Shown piece after piece: positions 1 through 13,800 of a DNA stretch of 64,000 nt. Source of the DNA: Meghimatium bilineatum (taxonomy: Eukaryota; Mollusca; Gastropoda; Stylommatophora; Philomycidae); the NCBI GenBank assembly GCA_034231615.1, contig CM067306.1:33624019-33688018 (forward strand), given 5' to 3'. The notes beneath the pieces were generated by a model. It was not told the origin of the DNA and searched no databases. It saw only the letters and a list, made by a program, of their open reading frames with translations. Positions within the stretch are counted from its first letter, which is position 1; the number at the start of each line of letters is the position of its first letter. The position numbers were made by a program, and so were the translations under genes.

Positions 1-543
1 CTCTCTTCCCTGTTTGTTAGAAGTATTATTGCCCAATGATATACCTTTCACATTGAAGTCACCACAAAGGATCTGATTTTCCTGTTCCATTATCTCCCCT
101 AGGATTTTCCAACCCTGAAGATCAACACTCATGTTGCAGGCATGCACATTAACAATCACAAGTGGGTGCTGGACCCTAACTGCCTGTAAATGAATATTGT
201 CGCTATCACACTTGGACATATCGACCTCACATGCACTAATACCCTCGCGTACCAAGATTGCCCATCCAAGGTGTGGCCTGTTGTAGAAACACTGAAAACC
301 TGCTATCTTGATGTTACCACTTTCACCTAACTGTGTTTCTTGCAATGCAACAATATGAGCGCAATAAACCAGTTTGTCCAACTCATGTCTGCGCATGTGT
401 ACACTGGTGGCCACATTCCAAAACAGGACATGCACGTTTTTAATCTGTAGCCTAGCGGATGTTGATCTCATTTGTCTAGCACCCACCTGGTGACCTTTCC
501 TTTTTGAACCACCTCGTTTAGGCCGTTTGATTTTGGCTGCCAT
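1..543 (-). CDS. LINE ORF2 N-terminus, AP endonuclease domain (partial)
   Basis: An open frame of 181 codons starts at ATG (complement of 541-543) and runs off the left edge of the window without a stop. A basic N-terminus (residues 1-30) is followed by an apurinic-type endonuclease domain of non-LTR retrotransposons. LFWN at about 40-43, LQET at 67-70 with the metal-binding Glu, and CGDFN at 160-164 are the family motifs. This enzyme nicks the target DNA before target-primed reverse transcription. It probably belongs to the RNase H-bearing family called LINE-A here, but no overlapping part of another copy is in the window to prove it. The absence of stops suggests a fairly young copy. Bases 544-790 hold only an unassigned short minus-strand frame (586-792). 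Confidence 0.75.
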   Translation of the reverse strand, partial: MAAKIKRPKRGGSKRKGHQVGARQMRSTSARLQIKNVHVLFWNVATSVHMRRHELDKLVYCAHIVALQETQLGESGNIKIAGFQCFYNRPHLGWAILVREGISACEVDMSKCDSDNIHLQAVRVQHPLVIVNVHACNMSVDLQGWKILGEIMEQENQILCGDFNVKGISLGNNTSNKQGRE

Positions 544-843
544 TTTTGTCAAAATTATGTAATATCGGTTACACTCATGAAGACTTCAGCTCAGATGCAC
601 GCACTCCATTAGCACCGGCAAAGGTCTTAATGAGTGGACCTCCTGGTCAGCAAATAACAGAACATCACCACACAATCTCCTAATTGAAAACAACGAATAC
701 ATCCATTGTTCAAGTGAAACTGTAGGTGACACACAAAACACTTGTGTTGTCATCTGAAAATTTTGAGTGTAAAGTGGAAGGGATGTAAGCAAGAGCTAGG
801 CTGAGATACAAGTGGGAGATATATTTTATTTTATTTTATTTTC

Positions 844-1167
844 ATGCCTGGACATGTGGGCGTTCGAGGCAATGAAAGAGTGGATCAACTGGCATCATAC
901 GCAATTGTGGCACAGGGCGATGGGGCAATGGATCGCGCTGACATTTTGAACTCCTTAAGAGTTGAGAGTGAGACTAATGTGGATGATGATTCCTTTTCAA
1001 TGGCTAGGATTAAAGATCAGGAATTTAAATGTGGTGTTGCTAGAAGTGAACATTTTGGAGGGCGCAGAAGAATGATGATCAACCAGCATAGGACCTGTTT
1101 TGTCAGCAGAAGTGTAATGGCGGATACACTCAAGGAGAGATCGGAGCAACTATGGACGTGTCTTTAA
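844..1167 (+). mobile_element. LINE-A 3' fragment (RNase H end and C-terminal domain)
   Basis: A single 107-codon frame carries the end of an RNase H domain (GHVGVRGNERVDQLA, with the last catalytic Asp) and then a C-terminal domain ending LKERSEQLWTC. The same domains occur in the longer copy at 35759-38001, where a frame change separates them, so this fragment shows they belong to one protein. Homology starts near 832, after an ATTTT-rich stretch. The fragment ends without the TAAC tail. It lies next to the oppositely oriented endonuclease piece at 1-543. Confidence 0.75.
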
Positions 1168-1194
1168 TGAAAGACAGCACTTAATGAAAGAATG

Positions 1195-1290
1195 AAAATT
1201 TTCTTATTTTTATAGGACAAGAAAAATAATTAACACAGCTGTGATTGGTTTTGAGATCAATGTGGTAGCTAAAGGGTTAAAGTCACTACA
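1195..1290 (+). repeat. dispersed repeat, also at 10150-10320 and 17100-17300
   Basis: The stretch ATTTTTATAGGACAAGAA, then CACAGCTG, GATCA and GCTAAAGGGTTAA, recurs in the same order near 10.2 kb and 17.2 kb. Family and coding capacity are unknown. Confidence 0.5.
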
Positions 1291-1458
1291 GGTGTTTCTA
1301 GAAGAAATGGGGATGACTAAGTCCCACTTAAAGTGGCGTCTCATATTGTAAGAGTTAATATAAACATACAACTATTTAGTGAACAATAGTCAACCACAAT
1401 TTATTAGTCACAGAATGTTTATCAATTTTGTTAGTTATATTATCATGAATTAGGGATA

Positions 1459-1725
1459 ATGTCAACATTAGAATATATTCAGAAACAGCAGGTTAAATGG
1501 TTCGACCACATAACCAGACAGAAAGAGCAAAGTATTATCCAAGGAACCCTTAACAAACAATACGAAAACAGTAGACCTATTGGACGCCCTCATAAAAGGT
1601 GGATAGATAGTGTATTAGAGACACTCGTAAATATAACAGCAGAAGAGGCAAATTAAAGGGCAAAAGACCATAAACTCTCTCCACTTAACACCAAAAGGTA
1701 TATGAGGACAGAAAGAAGAAGATAT
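1459..1725 (+). mobile_element. RTE-like LINE 3' fragment
   Basis: The 65-codon frame contains EYIQKQQVKWFDHITR and then RPIGRPHKRWIDSV. This is the usual C-terminal signature of RTE-like LINEs downstream of the reverse transcriptase (IxxxRxxWFGHxxR, then GRPxxRW). It is close to the LINE-E and LINE-G families but not identical to the copies seen here. No reverse transcriptase part and no tail are recognisable. Confidence 0.55.
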
Positions 1726-1777
1726 TAACATGATTTGTTCACTAACAGATAAGTGAAGCTGAGTCTCTATGTTTCAG

Positions 1778-1872
1778 ATGTTGATAAGTATACATTTGAT
1801 GTTCTTCGGTTATGCTATGATGAAAACCTGGCACAGTGTGATGCTCTTGTACTGCCAAGTGATAGTTTGCAA
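1778..1872 (+). CDS. DENND3: DENND3-like exon a (linker)
   Basis: The acceptor TTTCAG ends at 1777 and the donor GTGAGT starts at 1873. The first two bases complete a codon from an upstream exon outside the window. The exon reads VDKYTFDVLRLCYDEN and then CDALVLPSDSLQ, and ends in phase 0, which fits the next exon. It is the least certain exon because it is short and lies before the recognisable domains. Another small exon could lie in the 3.7-kb intron that follows. Confidence 0.72.
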
Positions 1873-4800
1873 GTGAGTTTATCAGCTTTGTTTGTTTGAA
1901 TATGAGTGTGCGCTTCATGTGTATGTAATGCACATTCAGACTTGTTTTTTATGATTTTTAAAATATATATTATGTGGAATGATGTAATACAAATTAACAA
2001 CTCAGTGAAAAATGGATGTATGCCATAGCTGTCAACATGATATTTTTAATAAATTCCTATTTTTTACAATGTATATGCATATTTTAATAAAAAGTCCATA
2101 TTTTGCACCAAAAGACCTTTTATTTCTTTTTACTTTGGTTTATCAATATGTGCGTGTGAGATAAAAATGTCTGTAGTAGTAATAATTACTGAAATTTAAC
2201 ATCAAGTGAGCTGTTTAAAAATTATTATTTTTTGGTGGGATGGGCCAACATCCGTCAATATGGAAAATGCATACTAGTTGACACCAAGTAGGCCTATGTG
2301 TTATATAAAACTACAAATAATAATGAAAAGATGATAAAAGCAGAGGTTAAAATGAGAATTGGAATGACTTAAAGTACTTTCAATGACATGAGATTACTAT
2401 TAACACATAGGATAGGCCTACGTGAACTAAACTCACATTTTTATGCACTCTTTCTAGGCAAAAAAAATTAAGTGTTGTTACATTTAGTCTTTGGGCAATG
2501 TTATTAATTTGTAAGCCTACAGTGATGTTCTATACATCAAAATGTGCAGAATTAAATGACATTTTCAGAATATGTCCATTTTCATGTTTGAAGCGCAAAA
2601 ATACATAGTAGGGCCTATATCAGATGAAAGTTTCTGATAAAACATAACATTAGCAAAATTTCTATTTAAAAATGTCCCCAAAAATATTTATAACATTAGA
2701 CATAGGTCTGTGTCTCTAGCATCTAAAGTTGGCTGTTTTGCATAGTAGGTCTATAGGGCCTATCTATTTGTGCAACTATTTTTGAAGTTTCACATGTTTT
2801 TATGTACAAATAAACATCCTGCGATAACTTCAGTGTTTGTTGACATGCATTGAAGAATTTATGAACAAAAATATAATTTTCTGAGTTGCATATAATCTTT
2901 GTGCCACAGGCTGTTTTATTCATATGTAATCCTACAGTTATGTACTATGCATCAAAATGTGCAGAATTGAATGTCATTTCTAGAATATGTGTCTATTGTC
3001 TTGTTTGAAGAATAGAAACATATAGTACATTAGAGGAAGATCTCTGATGAAACATAATAGGCTTAATGATAGCAAATCTCTAAAGCAAAACAATAGACCT
3101 AATCTATAAAAAAAATACTTACAGGCTCAGAAACATGTGACTATCATCTAAAGTTAGCTTTTTGTAAAGTATATCCATGTATGCAACTATTTGGAAAGTT
3201 TCAAATGTTTTTATGCACAAATAAAAGTTCTGTGATAATGCAAATGTTTGTTGACATACGGTTTATCTTAGGAAAATTTTTTTCCTTATTTTTTAACATA
3301 TCAAATGCTGACAATTAAACTCACGATTGCTTTTGCTCCTGAACTACCTATCATAAATAGGCCGACAAAAGTCATGAGAGAAAACCTTTAGAATTATTGT
3401 GATTGGATGAAAATTACAGTATTTTTACAGTCTTCTTTTGGTGAAGACTTTCTTAGCAACATCCCAACATCTTTTAGAAATACAGTAACATCTTTTAGAA
3501 AGCAGAATGACAAGTTACCGTCATTTTGCAGACATATTGTTAACGAGAGATGGGTCATGAATTTGTATAATTAACCTTTAGCAAGCCAGATTAAAAAATA
3601 TGAAACGTCTCCCTGCCACCGGATTCTTTTTTGAAAATTTGCGTTATTGATGGTGACTGTTTTGAAAATGTGATAATTTTTTGGTTGTTAGACATATTTA
3701 AATAATATTTGCACATATAAATAAAGAATTGAATTATGCATATATTGGTGTAATTTATGTATGTGTGTGTGTGATACCAGACATATGAGAAAGTGGTAAA
3801 GACGTTTTTCACAAAAAACATATATTTTATAACAAATAAAGAGGAAAAAAATAAGAAAAAAGAATAACTTACCTTACATATCGAATTCCTTGGCAACACT
3901 GTAAACTAAATCACGCAAATCTGTTGTATTTATGTTCTTTCACTGCGAAATTATCAAAATATAGCCGGGGGAACTGTATAAAACATGTAGATTTGCAGTA
4001 AAATCGTTCTTTGAGCTTAGGCCTAGAGTTATTTTTTCTGCCACTTCAAAATATTCGATATCAAACGTAAAAGTCCCCAAACCAACACGGCATTTTGTAT
4101 ATTCACTGCTGTGAAACTAAATAACCTAATAATCCATGATTCAAGCCACGATTCAATGTTATTTTATTCGAAATACGATGAAATAAAGGTCTATAAAACC
4201 GATCCATCATCATGGCATCGTACCGATGTACAGATGTGGTCAGATTAATTGCTCTTAAACTTTTACGAATAGCTAGCCATTCTCAAAAACGATCATTTCG
4301 GAAGTGGGGGATGTACTGGTTTCGATTGCGCATGTCCCCAGCTATGTGCATGGACAGTGGTACGTGTAAATCTCACGATATTATCGTTGGGTGGGCCGGG
4401 CCGCCAAAAGCGCGCACGGCCATTTTGTTTCTCGGCGGCTGGGATTGATATAGGCTCGGTGAAGGTTAACCCCTCAAAGCCACTCAGGGTGTTCAAATAC
4501 TCTGATTGGCTAGTTCAAGTTGTGTGAAGGTCATCTTCAAATAGTGATTTTATAATTCAACATGCTTGTAAGCATCATTTCTACTTTCATGTGTGGACAT
4601 AGTTGGACATTTTTTGTGTAGCTACTATCTAGCCCAGATTTACAAATATGGCTAAGCGTTTTGAATCTGAAATTTTAAACTTATAGAAGAAAGTTTTTCT
4701 CATAATTCTAGTATTAATATCTGAGGAGGAAGTGATTTAGAAAGTGTTAGTTTGCATTGTACTACTATTAGTGATTTGGAGGATATAGATTCAGATGATA

Positions 4801-7800
4801 TCTGCAGCATACGTGTTTCATATTCATGGTCATGTGATACAGTTAGGTAACCATTTTCTCTTTTAGTTGTGATAGTATAAAAATTCAACATATTGATAAT
4901 ACAAACATTTTAGGAATATTTGAGTCTGTTATATAAAGAAGCATTAAGCTTGTAATTTCATGAATTAGAGTATACAGTAATAATTCACTCAAATTGTTGA
5001 ATGAAAGAATGCAGTGAGAAAATCATCAATCCATACTTTTCTCTTACCTCCTCTTCTTCATCTTCCCATAACTATTTCCTGCAAGACAGTTTTGGAAAGG
5101 GAATCATGCCTCATCATGTGTCCCAATGTCTCACCACTTCCATGAGATTTTCTTGTTGACCTGCAAAAGTATTAATTTTACTTCTCACCAACGTACAAGT
5201 TGGTTTTATGTTCTGTACAATATATGCAGAATATTAATATGTAACATGTGTTTTCAAAAGCCTGTTAGTAAGAATGGTAAAAATATGGTAGCAAGGTAAC
5301 AAAGATCTGCAAAAGTTTTCCCATGTCTAAACGAGCTGCCTTCTACGACTGTTTTAAATACACAAAGCATTTTGTTTTTGGGGAGTAGATATTTAATATG
5401 TTAGAATTACATACCTTATGAGAATACCAGAAGTTGGATGTTATTTTCAGTTGCAAATTTAGATGTCAACTTTAGAAGAAAGTGGAAACCTATTTAAACA
5501 TATGTATTTAAAAAAAAATTGTTTTTAATATGATGTACCTTTTTGAACCCAGGTTAATGAGGTGACTCTACGAGTGTCAAATTTGATCAAGACTGACTTT
5601 GGAATGGGAAGAATTGTTCTCACAGATAAAAGGTATTATGGTAGACACCATTCTTCTTCTTCTGCATTAGCTCTCAAACTGCTGCAGATCTGTAGCAGGA
5701 TATACTCCAGAGAACGGAGTGTGTCATGTCGTGGTTTACATAATTGCTGCGATATCTGCACCTATCAGCCTATGACTTGAGCATTATGGCTTTGGGTCAA
5801 TGTGACCTTGTATGGGATGGGACACAGCAAACAGTTGAGCTCCACCACATAACCTCCTTAGTCACTTCTTACAACATGCATGGAAGATAAAGTGTTGCTA
5901 TTCTTTGCTCCCCTCTCAGGTCATGGCAACATATGGGCAGGTATACATTGATTATTGTGTTATGCTAGATGTTGGGCTTATCTGTACAAGTAAAGCTAGC
6001 CCCATGGAACAACGTGCAGTGGTAGTATGGGGTATGTTTTACATCAACAACAATCTACAAGAATGGCAGTCGCCCGTGTGTTGGCAGGGCCTGAAAGGGG
6101 AGCAAAGAATAGCATCACTGTTTACCTTCCACGCATGTCGTAAAAGGCGACTAAGGAGGTTATGAGATGGAGTTGGCTGTCCCATCCCATATAGGTCAGA
6201 GACCAAAGCCATGCTGAAGTCGGATGTGTCAGGCTGAAAGGCGCAGATATCACAGCAATGCTGTAAACCATTACACAACGCATTCCGTTCTACAGACTAC
6301 ATCCTGCTAATCTTCAGGAGTTTGAGAACGAACGCAGAAGAAGAAGAAGAATGGCAGTAACAACTGTAATAAAGTATTACTGTCACTGATTACTAATATC
6401 TATATTATAGGTGGGGGCAAGATGGTGTACTTTCCCCTTTTAGGGTACATCTGACAACTAGATGTAACTATGAAAGACCAAACTGCCATCACTGCTTATC
6501 CATCTTGCATTAGTGAAGGTGTTGAAAACATATAGATATGTATGACAATAGAATGGGATGTTTTGATCATTAAAAAAAACACTATCTTGCCACATTTTAT
6601 GAGGAAAAATGGCACAGGCAAAAAAAAGTGATACAAACCATTATAAAATTGAGGGAGATCGCCACTGTGACAGGTCTAGCAACCCGGCAGTGTGTAAATG
6701 TGTGCTAACAATAGATAGAATAAATAAATAGATCTAGTTTCGTAACTTTAATCTGCGCAAAAAGTTTGAATAAAAATAGTTTGTAAGTTCCGTTTTAAAG
6801 CTAATAATGTCTTTGTAAGGTTGGATGATCGTTATAACCATATATAATGGTCTCTCCCAGTTCCCAGTTTTAGATTGCAATCAGCAACTTTCTCATGACA
6901 TTGGAATTTTCATCATATATTTTGAATGCACCACATTAAACGTGCAGCATTTTACCCCAAATCACATTATTAGCAACTATTATAAATTTCTATGGAAAAA
7001 TAAAGTAGCATGGCAAGATAATGTGCTCAAGAACTTAACAACACAACATATATTTCAGTTTAAGTATTGAAAAAGTAACAATATTAACGATAACAGCAAG
7101 CATAGTGCCAGAAGCTAAAAAAAAAATCAAATAGTGAAAAAGCTCATCCTGGACCTGCCAAACTTTGTTGTGTGCGAGAATGGAATGTTGCTGCCTGACC
7201 TAGTCATGTGTGCTACCAGAAAAACCTATAAGTTCGAAAAAAAACTTGCTGTGTCATCTTGCCCTCTGCGCCATCTAGCCCCCACCTACATTATATCTTA
7301 GGTTGAAGGAGTCATGCCTCAACAAGAGATTTTAATACCCTATTTAATAACTAAGCAAATAATTAAAGAACATACGTGATTTTAGAGTTGAGGAGGGAAT
7401 GAAAAAGAGATAGGTAACGATACAAGTAGGATGGAAACATGACAAGAGACAGATGATCTTGGAGGTCTGTTGCAAGCAACCATCAATGACACTTGATGAT
7501 GATGGTGGTTTATATACATTAGATCCCATAATTTTAATTTTGAAGAAGTTTCCACCTTCAAATATCTCAGGTCCCAAATATGTCATGATTGCAACTAGGG
7601 AAATGAGATTCAGCTAAGACTTGGGATTGTGATGGCTGCCATGGCAAGGTTGAATATCATATAGAAAAGTGAGAACAGTATTACAGTAAAGATCAATCTA
7701 TTCAGATCACTAGTGCTAAATATACTTTTATACAGGTGCAAAATTTTAACACTCAATGTAGACACAGCAAGCAGGATTCCGGCTTTTTAAAACAAATTCT

Positions 7801-10800
7801 ACAGACGTTTGTTAAGAATTACCTATATAGAGCACAAGACTAATATATTTTCCTGGCAGTAAATAAAAAAAACTTGCAGGATATCAAGAACCACATTTGG
7901 AAGTGTTGAAGTGGCATAAACTTGCTTGGTTGGGATATGTAACAAAACACAACTCGCTTTCTAAAATTATTTTCAAGGAATTGTCAAGGGTAGAAGGAGC
8001 AGGAGGAGAGGAGGTAAGAGAAAATCCTGGATTGATAGCATCAAGGAATGATCTGTGCATTAATTTTTCTACACTCCTCTGAATGACTGAGGATAGAGTT
8101 GTTAAAAGAACTTATTCTGCTGATGCATTCTGTGTGACATCCATACAACCCTGATGGGTTATGGGTCGTATTTTTATATATTTATATATATATACACTCA
8201 CATACATACAGTGAAACCTCGGTTTTCATTAATATCGGTTGTCATCAATTTTAATTTTTGCCAATATTTTTGAACAATTTGTCTCGGTTTTCGTTGATTC
8301 CCTCGGATTTCATTGAATTTTTAGCTTGTCATAGTGCCAAAAGACCAAGAACAGAAGTGACCCCAAATAGTGTCTTGATACCTAAGGTCCTTGTGGTGGG
8401 GATTATACTTCCAAAATATAATATCTTCCCTCCTCACCATCTTCTATAAGCAAAGAAGAGTCTTCAGAAAAGTAAATGCCATGTTAAATAGTAATTTATT
8501 TTTACATTAATCTTTTATATTCATTTTATATTAATTTATTGTTTTTAGATAATTAAGTATATTTATTCTCTATAGAAAGTTATTTTGGTATGCATTTTGG
8601 AGTGTCTAGAATGAATTAATTGGATTTACCTAAATTAATATGGAAATAATTGCCTCGGATATTGTTGGTTTCAAATTTTGGCAATTGTTCTCACACGGAT
8701 TACCAAGGAAAACCAAGGTTTCACTTATAAAATGATTGTATAAGATTTTAATTACTATGGTTTCTTGACTGGCTTCTCTTCAAGGTTATTCTTCATGAAG
8801 GATGTCAGCAATAAATGTAGAGAAATTGTGAAATTAAGAAACATAGCCAAGCTAGAGAAAGTACAGTATCACTCATTTTTGAAGCCAGTGGATGCTTTGC
8901 TTATTACAGAAATTGGTAAGTAATTTATGTTATGAGCTGATAATGTTTAATCAGTAGTGGATGCATATTGTCACCAGTTTTATTCAATATATTCTTGGAT
9001 ATATCATGCAAGAGACACTACAGAATAATCAAACAATCAATTAAGTGCCATGCCAAGTGGTGTAGCCGACCATATGTCTCCACAACTCTCTGTCTCTGGT
9101 GTTGTTAATGTGTTCAGTTGGTGACATCTTTTTGTGCCACAGTGACATCAAGCAACTTCTATCTTTGTCTTCCTCTGTCTCTTCTCTCCTACGCATGTGG
9201 TTGCATCTGTGGGTCTCACCAATGTCCCACTAGACATACCACCTATGCAACAGAAAACCTTAGTGGATGACATGCCGTTATATTGAGGTTATCTTCTTAT
9301 AGAAGCTTCATGGCATGTCATCTATACAGTTATGATTTTGTTTTGTTGTTAAAATGTTTTTTCATGTTTGCCTGAATATATATGTATGCACCCTCTGTGG
9401 TTGGGAGGGAGCCAGAGATGTACTGTGCAGCACTGAGGAGGAGGAAACTGACATCACTGTTTTTCCTATGGCTGAGGCCCATCATAGAGGCACAGTGACT
9501 CAGGACGTGACAATCCTTTTGACTTGAACATTTGGTTGCATGCCTCGAGCAATAGAGAAGTTCGGCATAACCAGTAGTCAATTTGTGGTGGGGAATGAGC
9601 ACAGTGAACCCTATCTTGGCTAGCGTGGCTAGGAGCAGTGCATAGGTTGAAACCTACCTTCTTGGAGGTGTGATAGTTATTCTCTGGCTCTGTCCCGGGG
9701 TGGGCTGAAAATCCAAAGACTTCCCAGCAATATAATGCCATCTAATGGCATTAGGTCAAAATTCATGAGCCCATGGACCGCTGGATCAGCAACCAACCAA
9801 CCAAACCTCTTCTCTCCTTTATCTTTTTGATGGTTATTAACTGTTCAACCATCAAACAGCAATTTCAACTGATTTGTGTGATCTGTGTAACTTATGGTTT
9901 GCAGATGACATTGAGCTTACAGCTGAAAGTGAAAGAGCACCTTACAAACTTATATCTTGAAAAATATAACTGCAAAAATGTGTGGTTTTTGCAAATTTGC
10001 AAAAATATGCAAATTAACCTTTCATTTGCTGCATACGAGTGGACTTTTTCTTCTGTCTGAGTGCTATTGAAGAGTGAACTGGTTTTTTGTTTCATATTCT
10101 CATTGCTAAAAACATCCTGAAATCACCTAGTGTTAGTATGCATAAAATATTCCATCCATACAGTATATGTTTTCTGATGTAAATAAAAAGACAGCATTGT
10201 GGAATCTCTCATTTTATTTGTAGGACAGGACAATGATTTAGCACTGGGGGAGATTGGGAAAAGAATTTAACACAGCTGGAATCAGTAACTGAGAAAAATG
10301 TTGCAACCATGAAGATATGCAAGATAATTATGAACAAAGATGATAAACAGATTCCACTTAATATAAATAACTAAAGTGTCAGAGGATGTCTGACAAAGTG
10401 GAGAGTAATGCAATAAAAAAACAAATAAGTCATAATTACTATACTGAGTTTAGGTATTAGGTATGTTGATTATCCTCTTCGCACATCAGACAAGTCCATT
10501 GGTGGTCAGATCTCCGCTTCAGTAAATCTCTCAGGGTATAACGGCTGTTAAATATTTAACGGAGTTAAATATATAACAAAATAGACACATAGATGTGTGA
10601 AGGATACCCACACAAAATGCACAGGCATGTAAATGTATCCACACACAGGAAAGGGCTCACACCAGAATAGGCATACATATTGACACAGAATGGAGATGTA
10701 TCAATATTGTGCCTCCATTCTGTGTCAATATGTATGCCTATTCTGGTGTGAGCCCTTTCCTATGTGTGGATACATTTACATGCCTGTGCATTTTGTGTGG

Positions 10801-13800
10801 GTATCCTTCACACATCTATGTGTCCATTTTGTTATATATTTATCTCTTAATTCTTGGTGTGTGTATACATTTCTATGTATGTGTATGTGTGGTTGTATAT
10901 ATATGTTTGTCTATATTTGGTTTCACATTCATTCCATGCACTTTCAAATCATGATTCTTCTTGTATCTTTCCTTCCCCAAACCCACCCATCCCACCACCA
11001 CACAACCTCATCATTACTCATCAATCATTATCATATGCCATTCTGGTTGGCGTAGACGACATGGCTCTCTGTTCACAGTATTGTTATCAGGATCATTGTT
11101 GTTTCCATGCGTTGTTAGGTTGTCAAACTAATATTTTCTCATGTTGTCCCCATCTGTCTCTGTTGCCTTCAGTCTTGCCTGTTGTGACTATGTTCTCAAA
11201 ACCTGCCTGTCTCATAAAGTGACAAAAAGAAGGTCTATTTCTTATATTATTGATTTGTGTCAGTTTCTCTTTTTATTCTTTAAATTCCTCCAACCACATC
11301 TCTATTGCCTCTAATTTCCCACTTTTCAGTTTGTTTGTAATGAAAGCACGCATTTTCTTTTTACTAGATGGCGTTTCTATTTCTGCGTCATAGAAACATG
11401 GCTTGATAAAATTTCAGTCATCTATTTTATGTATTATTGTTTTGTTTTATAGTTATTTGTCTCTTGAAAAAGGTCCCATGTGGACCGACACATTGAGATC
11501 TGTCCTGTGTAGTTTTATTGTATGTTTTTTATATACTTTTTTATATATTTTAATTCATAGGTAAGGTAAGTGTTTTTAGTAACCAATTTAATTATTTTGC
11601 TTTATCATTTGTTCATTCGGTTACTGCGGCACCCTCCACTTTGTCGGACACCCTCAGACCATTTAGTTATTCATAATTATGGTGGAACACATTTTCTTGA
11701 AATTTGTTGCAGGGAACAAGGTCAAGTTTTCTGCTTGGCTGAAGACTGAACGAAACTGTTGGTCTGCATTAATTGAAGAGATGAGAGCTGGAAAAGTTGT
11801 GGCGGAGGCCACCAAAGATTTCACTGCAATTGGCCATGCTGTTCAGAATGTACTGTTAATTGATGCAGTTATCAGAAGGTTAGTGTTGACATTATGTGTA
11901 GGCCAACCCTTATTTCACAGTTATCCATAGTGATTGGCGATATGAGTGCAGGTTATCATACACCCAAAAAGATTATAGGTACTCTGATCCACCATCTCTA
12001 TAAATTACTCAGTGTAGCAGCTGACAGATCCAATTTGATAATGATTTATCAGTTCATTTTTATATCTATTATGTTTCTCTTTAAGGTCTGTTGTGGTCTT
12101 TACACCAATTTCACGCAATCTTGAGACTAACCATAATTCACACTTTTGAAAATCTTCACAGCTGATGAGGTCCCTTAATACATTAAATATGTCAGATCAA
12201 TCCATTCATGTACCTATAGACAGTGTGGTCAATAGGTTGCTCACCAATGTACCGGCTCACTCCTAACCCTCAACACCCACATGTCCTGACACAGGTATAA
12301 AGGTAGAGTTGTTGGTCATAGATTGCATCAAAAGTGGGTGGAGCAAAGAATAGCAAGATTGTGTCCCAATGAGCTTGTAATATGAAAGAATCTATGCCTT
12401 ATTGATCAGGTCTCAATTTTGTAGGGTCGGTCATGTCATTCACATGCCAGATGAGCTTCTTCCAGAGACTGTTCTATGGTGAGCTAAGCGTAGGTGAGCG
12501 TTTAAATGGAGGCCAAAAAAAATGTTTCAAGGACAACTAGGACATCTCTCATACATTGCAGTATTAATCAAAGCTTTTAGGAAACAACAGCTCATTTCCA
12601 CCCAGTCTGGCATGGCTAGGTTCTATGTTACACAACAAAGGGAAATGTAATTGTACGGATGAAGTGCTATAGAACTTCCACAAGAGAGAAGTCTCACTAT
12701 TTTGTCATCTGTTGGAAGTCCTCTGTTACATGATGATTGGTCTGCTAGAGGCCACTATTGTGACCTTTAGCATAGAGAATTTAAGTGTTATGTTTGTGGG
12801 TTTTTTTACCTGAATTCTCAGATCTTTGTTGAATGTTCTACTATAGATCAAAGTTATGCTATTAAGTTTATTAGAGAACTATTCTACAGCTTTGCCTCAT
12901 CCAAGCGAGCCAAGCTAGTATAAGGCTAAATCATCTGCCCACTGATCGCTGACTTGCTACTGGACAAGTGTGATAGGCGACACTAGTCAGGAAGTTTCTG
13001 GGGAACAACTGACTAGGCAGCTAAGGAATTGTGGGAAACTGTTTACTATGATGCTGGTTCATAATTCATATTACTTGTACCTATTTCCAATGGTGTATAT
13101 CTTGTAGTGCATATTAAACTTAATCTTTGATAAAGCTTCTTCTTTTTTTGTGTTCATTCTCAAACTCCTGCAGATTGGCAGGATATAGTACGAAGAATAA
13201 AATGGGTTGTGTCATGGTTTACAGCTTGGTTGGATTATCAGTGCCTTTCAGCCTGAGAAATTTATCTTCATTTTGGCTTCTGTGTTACTTTGACCCACTA
13301 TGGGATGGGACAGCCAACTCAACCCCCAAAACCTCCTTAGTTGCTTCTGGCAACATGTGTGACAGGTAACACTATTTTTAGGTGTCACTATTATTTGCTT
13401 CCCATCTGGCCCAGGTATCACATACCGGTAGGCTGATAAATATTTAAATATGGCAAGCATCTCTTTTCACTTTATATACTTATCTTTGAAGCATCATATC
13501 ATGAAATGGGACAAACACAAAATAAATCCAACATAGATGCAACATAGCATATCAAATGTTACTACAGATGGCTCCTATTTTCAAAAACAAATATGTGAAC
13601 ATGAACATCAAATTATCACTACATAAAATGATCATTATACCATCAATATGCTATCAAGGTAAAATTTGGACACTAACAACAAAAGCCAAAAGAAAACTTG
13701 TTACAACAGCAATGACTTGGCTACAAAGAATTCTCAGAGTAACAATAAGAGACAGAATCATAAATGAAAACATCAGAATACTAACAAACATAATGCTAAT

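Noticed and set aside
4212-4448. 78-codon frame in a GC-richer patch, possible promoter or first exon
   Set aside because: It lies inside an intron of the host gene on the same strand, has no recognisable product and may be part of a TTAA-flanked element.
10690-11222. Plus-strand frames of 81-122 codons, Cys- and hydrophobic-rich
   Set aside because: They begin in one arm of the palindrome and run through TG-rich low-complexity text. No family, no splice link to the host gene.
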